5,183 bases of DNA, from contig JAOAPP010000271.1 in assembly GCA_025462985.1 (NCBI GenBank), positions 1-5,183 of the forward strand, in the 5' to 3' direction. This DNA is from Bryobacterales bacterium. GTDB lineage: Bacteria; Acidobacteriota; Terriglobia; Bryobacterales; Bryobacteraceae. Below are positions 4,893-5,183 of this stretch, one piece after another. How positions within the stretch are numbered: the first letter of the stretch is position 1; each line of letters starts with the position of its first letter. Made by a program: the position numbers and the translations under genes. A model generated the notes under the pieces. The model did no database searches. It saw only the letters and a list, made by a program, of their open reading frames with translations, and was not told the origin of the DNA.

Positions 4893-5183
4893 ATGAACGC
4901 AAACGAACAATCAATTGCCGCTGTACTTGCAGGTTATGAGGACGCATTGAACAAGTCCGATACAGAGGCGGTGATGAAGCTTTACGCCCCTGATGGCGTC
5001 TTCATGCCGCAGCACTTCCCGTCCAGTGCTGGCGCCGATGCGGTACGGAAGGCCTACGACGCCGTGTTCCAGGCAATCACACTGAAGGTTAAGTTTGCTG
5101 TCGCTGAACTTCGGCAAATCGGAGCCGACTGGGCGTTTGCGCGCACCAACTCGGCCGGGACCGCGACGGTAAATGCGACGGGC
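4893..5183 (+). CDS. SnoaL-like / DUF4440 (SgcJ/EcaC-type) NTF2-fold protein, 3' end outside window
   Basis: 97 codons are visible, and the frame is still open at the window edge. The start ATG 4893 is supported by AAGGA (4880-4884) 8 nt upstream. The sequence follows the small NTF2-fold pattern: a first helix with IAAVLAGYEDALNKSDTEAV (8-27), then LYAPDGVFMPQ (30-40), GADAVRKAYDAVFQ (47-60), then strands VKFAVAELRQIGADWAFART (66-85). Complete members are about 120-150 residues, so perhaps 30-50 are missing. The fold forms a cone-shaped pocket used by small isomerases, cyclases and stress proteins; substrates of this branch are mostly unknown. No signal peptide is present, so it should be cytoplasmic. 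Such genes often stand divergent from LysR regulators, as here, suggesting control by the now truncated neighbour. Confidence 0.88.
   Translation, partial: MNANEQSIAAVLAGYEDALNKSDTEAVMKLYAPDGVFMPQHFPSSAGADAVRKAYDAVFQAITLKVKFAVAELRQIGADWAFARTNSAGTATVNATG

Overview
The window looks like a piece of an Acidobacteriota-type chromosome. This is inferred from gene content alone: a secreted tetratricopeptide-repeat (TPR) protein beside a CRTAC1-type FG-GAP/ASPIC-UnbV protein, moderately GC-rich codon use, and a divergent LysR / SnoaL-like pair. No rRNA or tRNA gene, CRISPR array or intact insertion sequence is visible.

Layout. (1) 1-74: the last 23 codons of an unrecognised + strand gene. (2) 112-1308 (+): an exported TPR protein. 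(3) 1313-2995 (-): a CRTAC1-family protein with seven Ca-binding-type DxDxDG blades and a C-terminal ASPIC/UnbV domain. It ends 4 bp from the TPR gene, tail to tail. Its reading frame continues upstream of the first ATG through a twin-arginine motif (SRREVL), with no ordinary start codon there. (4) 2996-3251: an intergenic stretch holding what looks like the decayed 3' end of a tyrosine-recombinase gene (-), a 13-nt dyad and a 16-bp perfect palindrome. (5) 3252-3719 (+): a small exported protein of the sulfite-oxidase-like molybdopterin-binding family, without the usual cofactor cysteine. (6) 3862-4068 (-): a complete single-domain molbindin (Mop/TOBE), convergent with gene 5. (7) 3923-4747 (-): a LysR-type regulator whose recognisable sequence stops near 4088. 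Its frame then runs out of phase through the molbindin gene, so about the last 80 residues of the family are missing. (8) 4893-5183 (+): the start of a SnoaL-like/DUF4440 (SgcJ/EcaC-type) protein, divergent from the LysR gene. The 145-bp gap carries a repeated TTATCCCA motif three helical turns apart.

How it may fit together. The TPR and CRTAC1 proteins are both exported and probably act in the cell envelope or outside the cell. The middle segment (about 3040-4088) carries two molybdenum-flavoured genes and is bounded by a recombinase remnant on one side and a truncated LysR gene on the other. The simplest reading is a small molybdate/molybdopterin-related segment placed by rearrangement between a CRTAC1 locus and a LysR-SnoaL locus, damaging the 5' end of one neighbour and the 3' end of the other. 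The boundaries are seen in the sequence; the history is inference. I found no clear new defence, RNA or repeat system. The most useful leads are the two damaged or ambiguous gene ends, the palindromes and the LysR/SnoaL control region.
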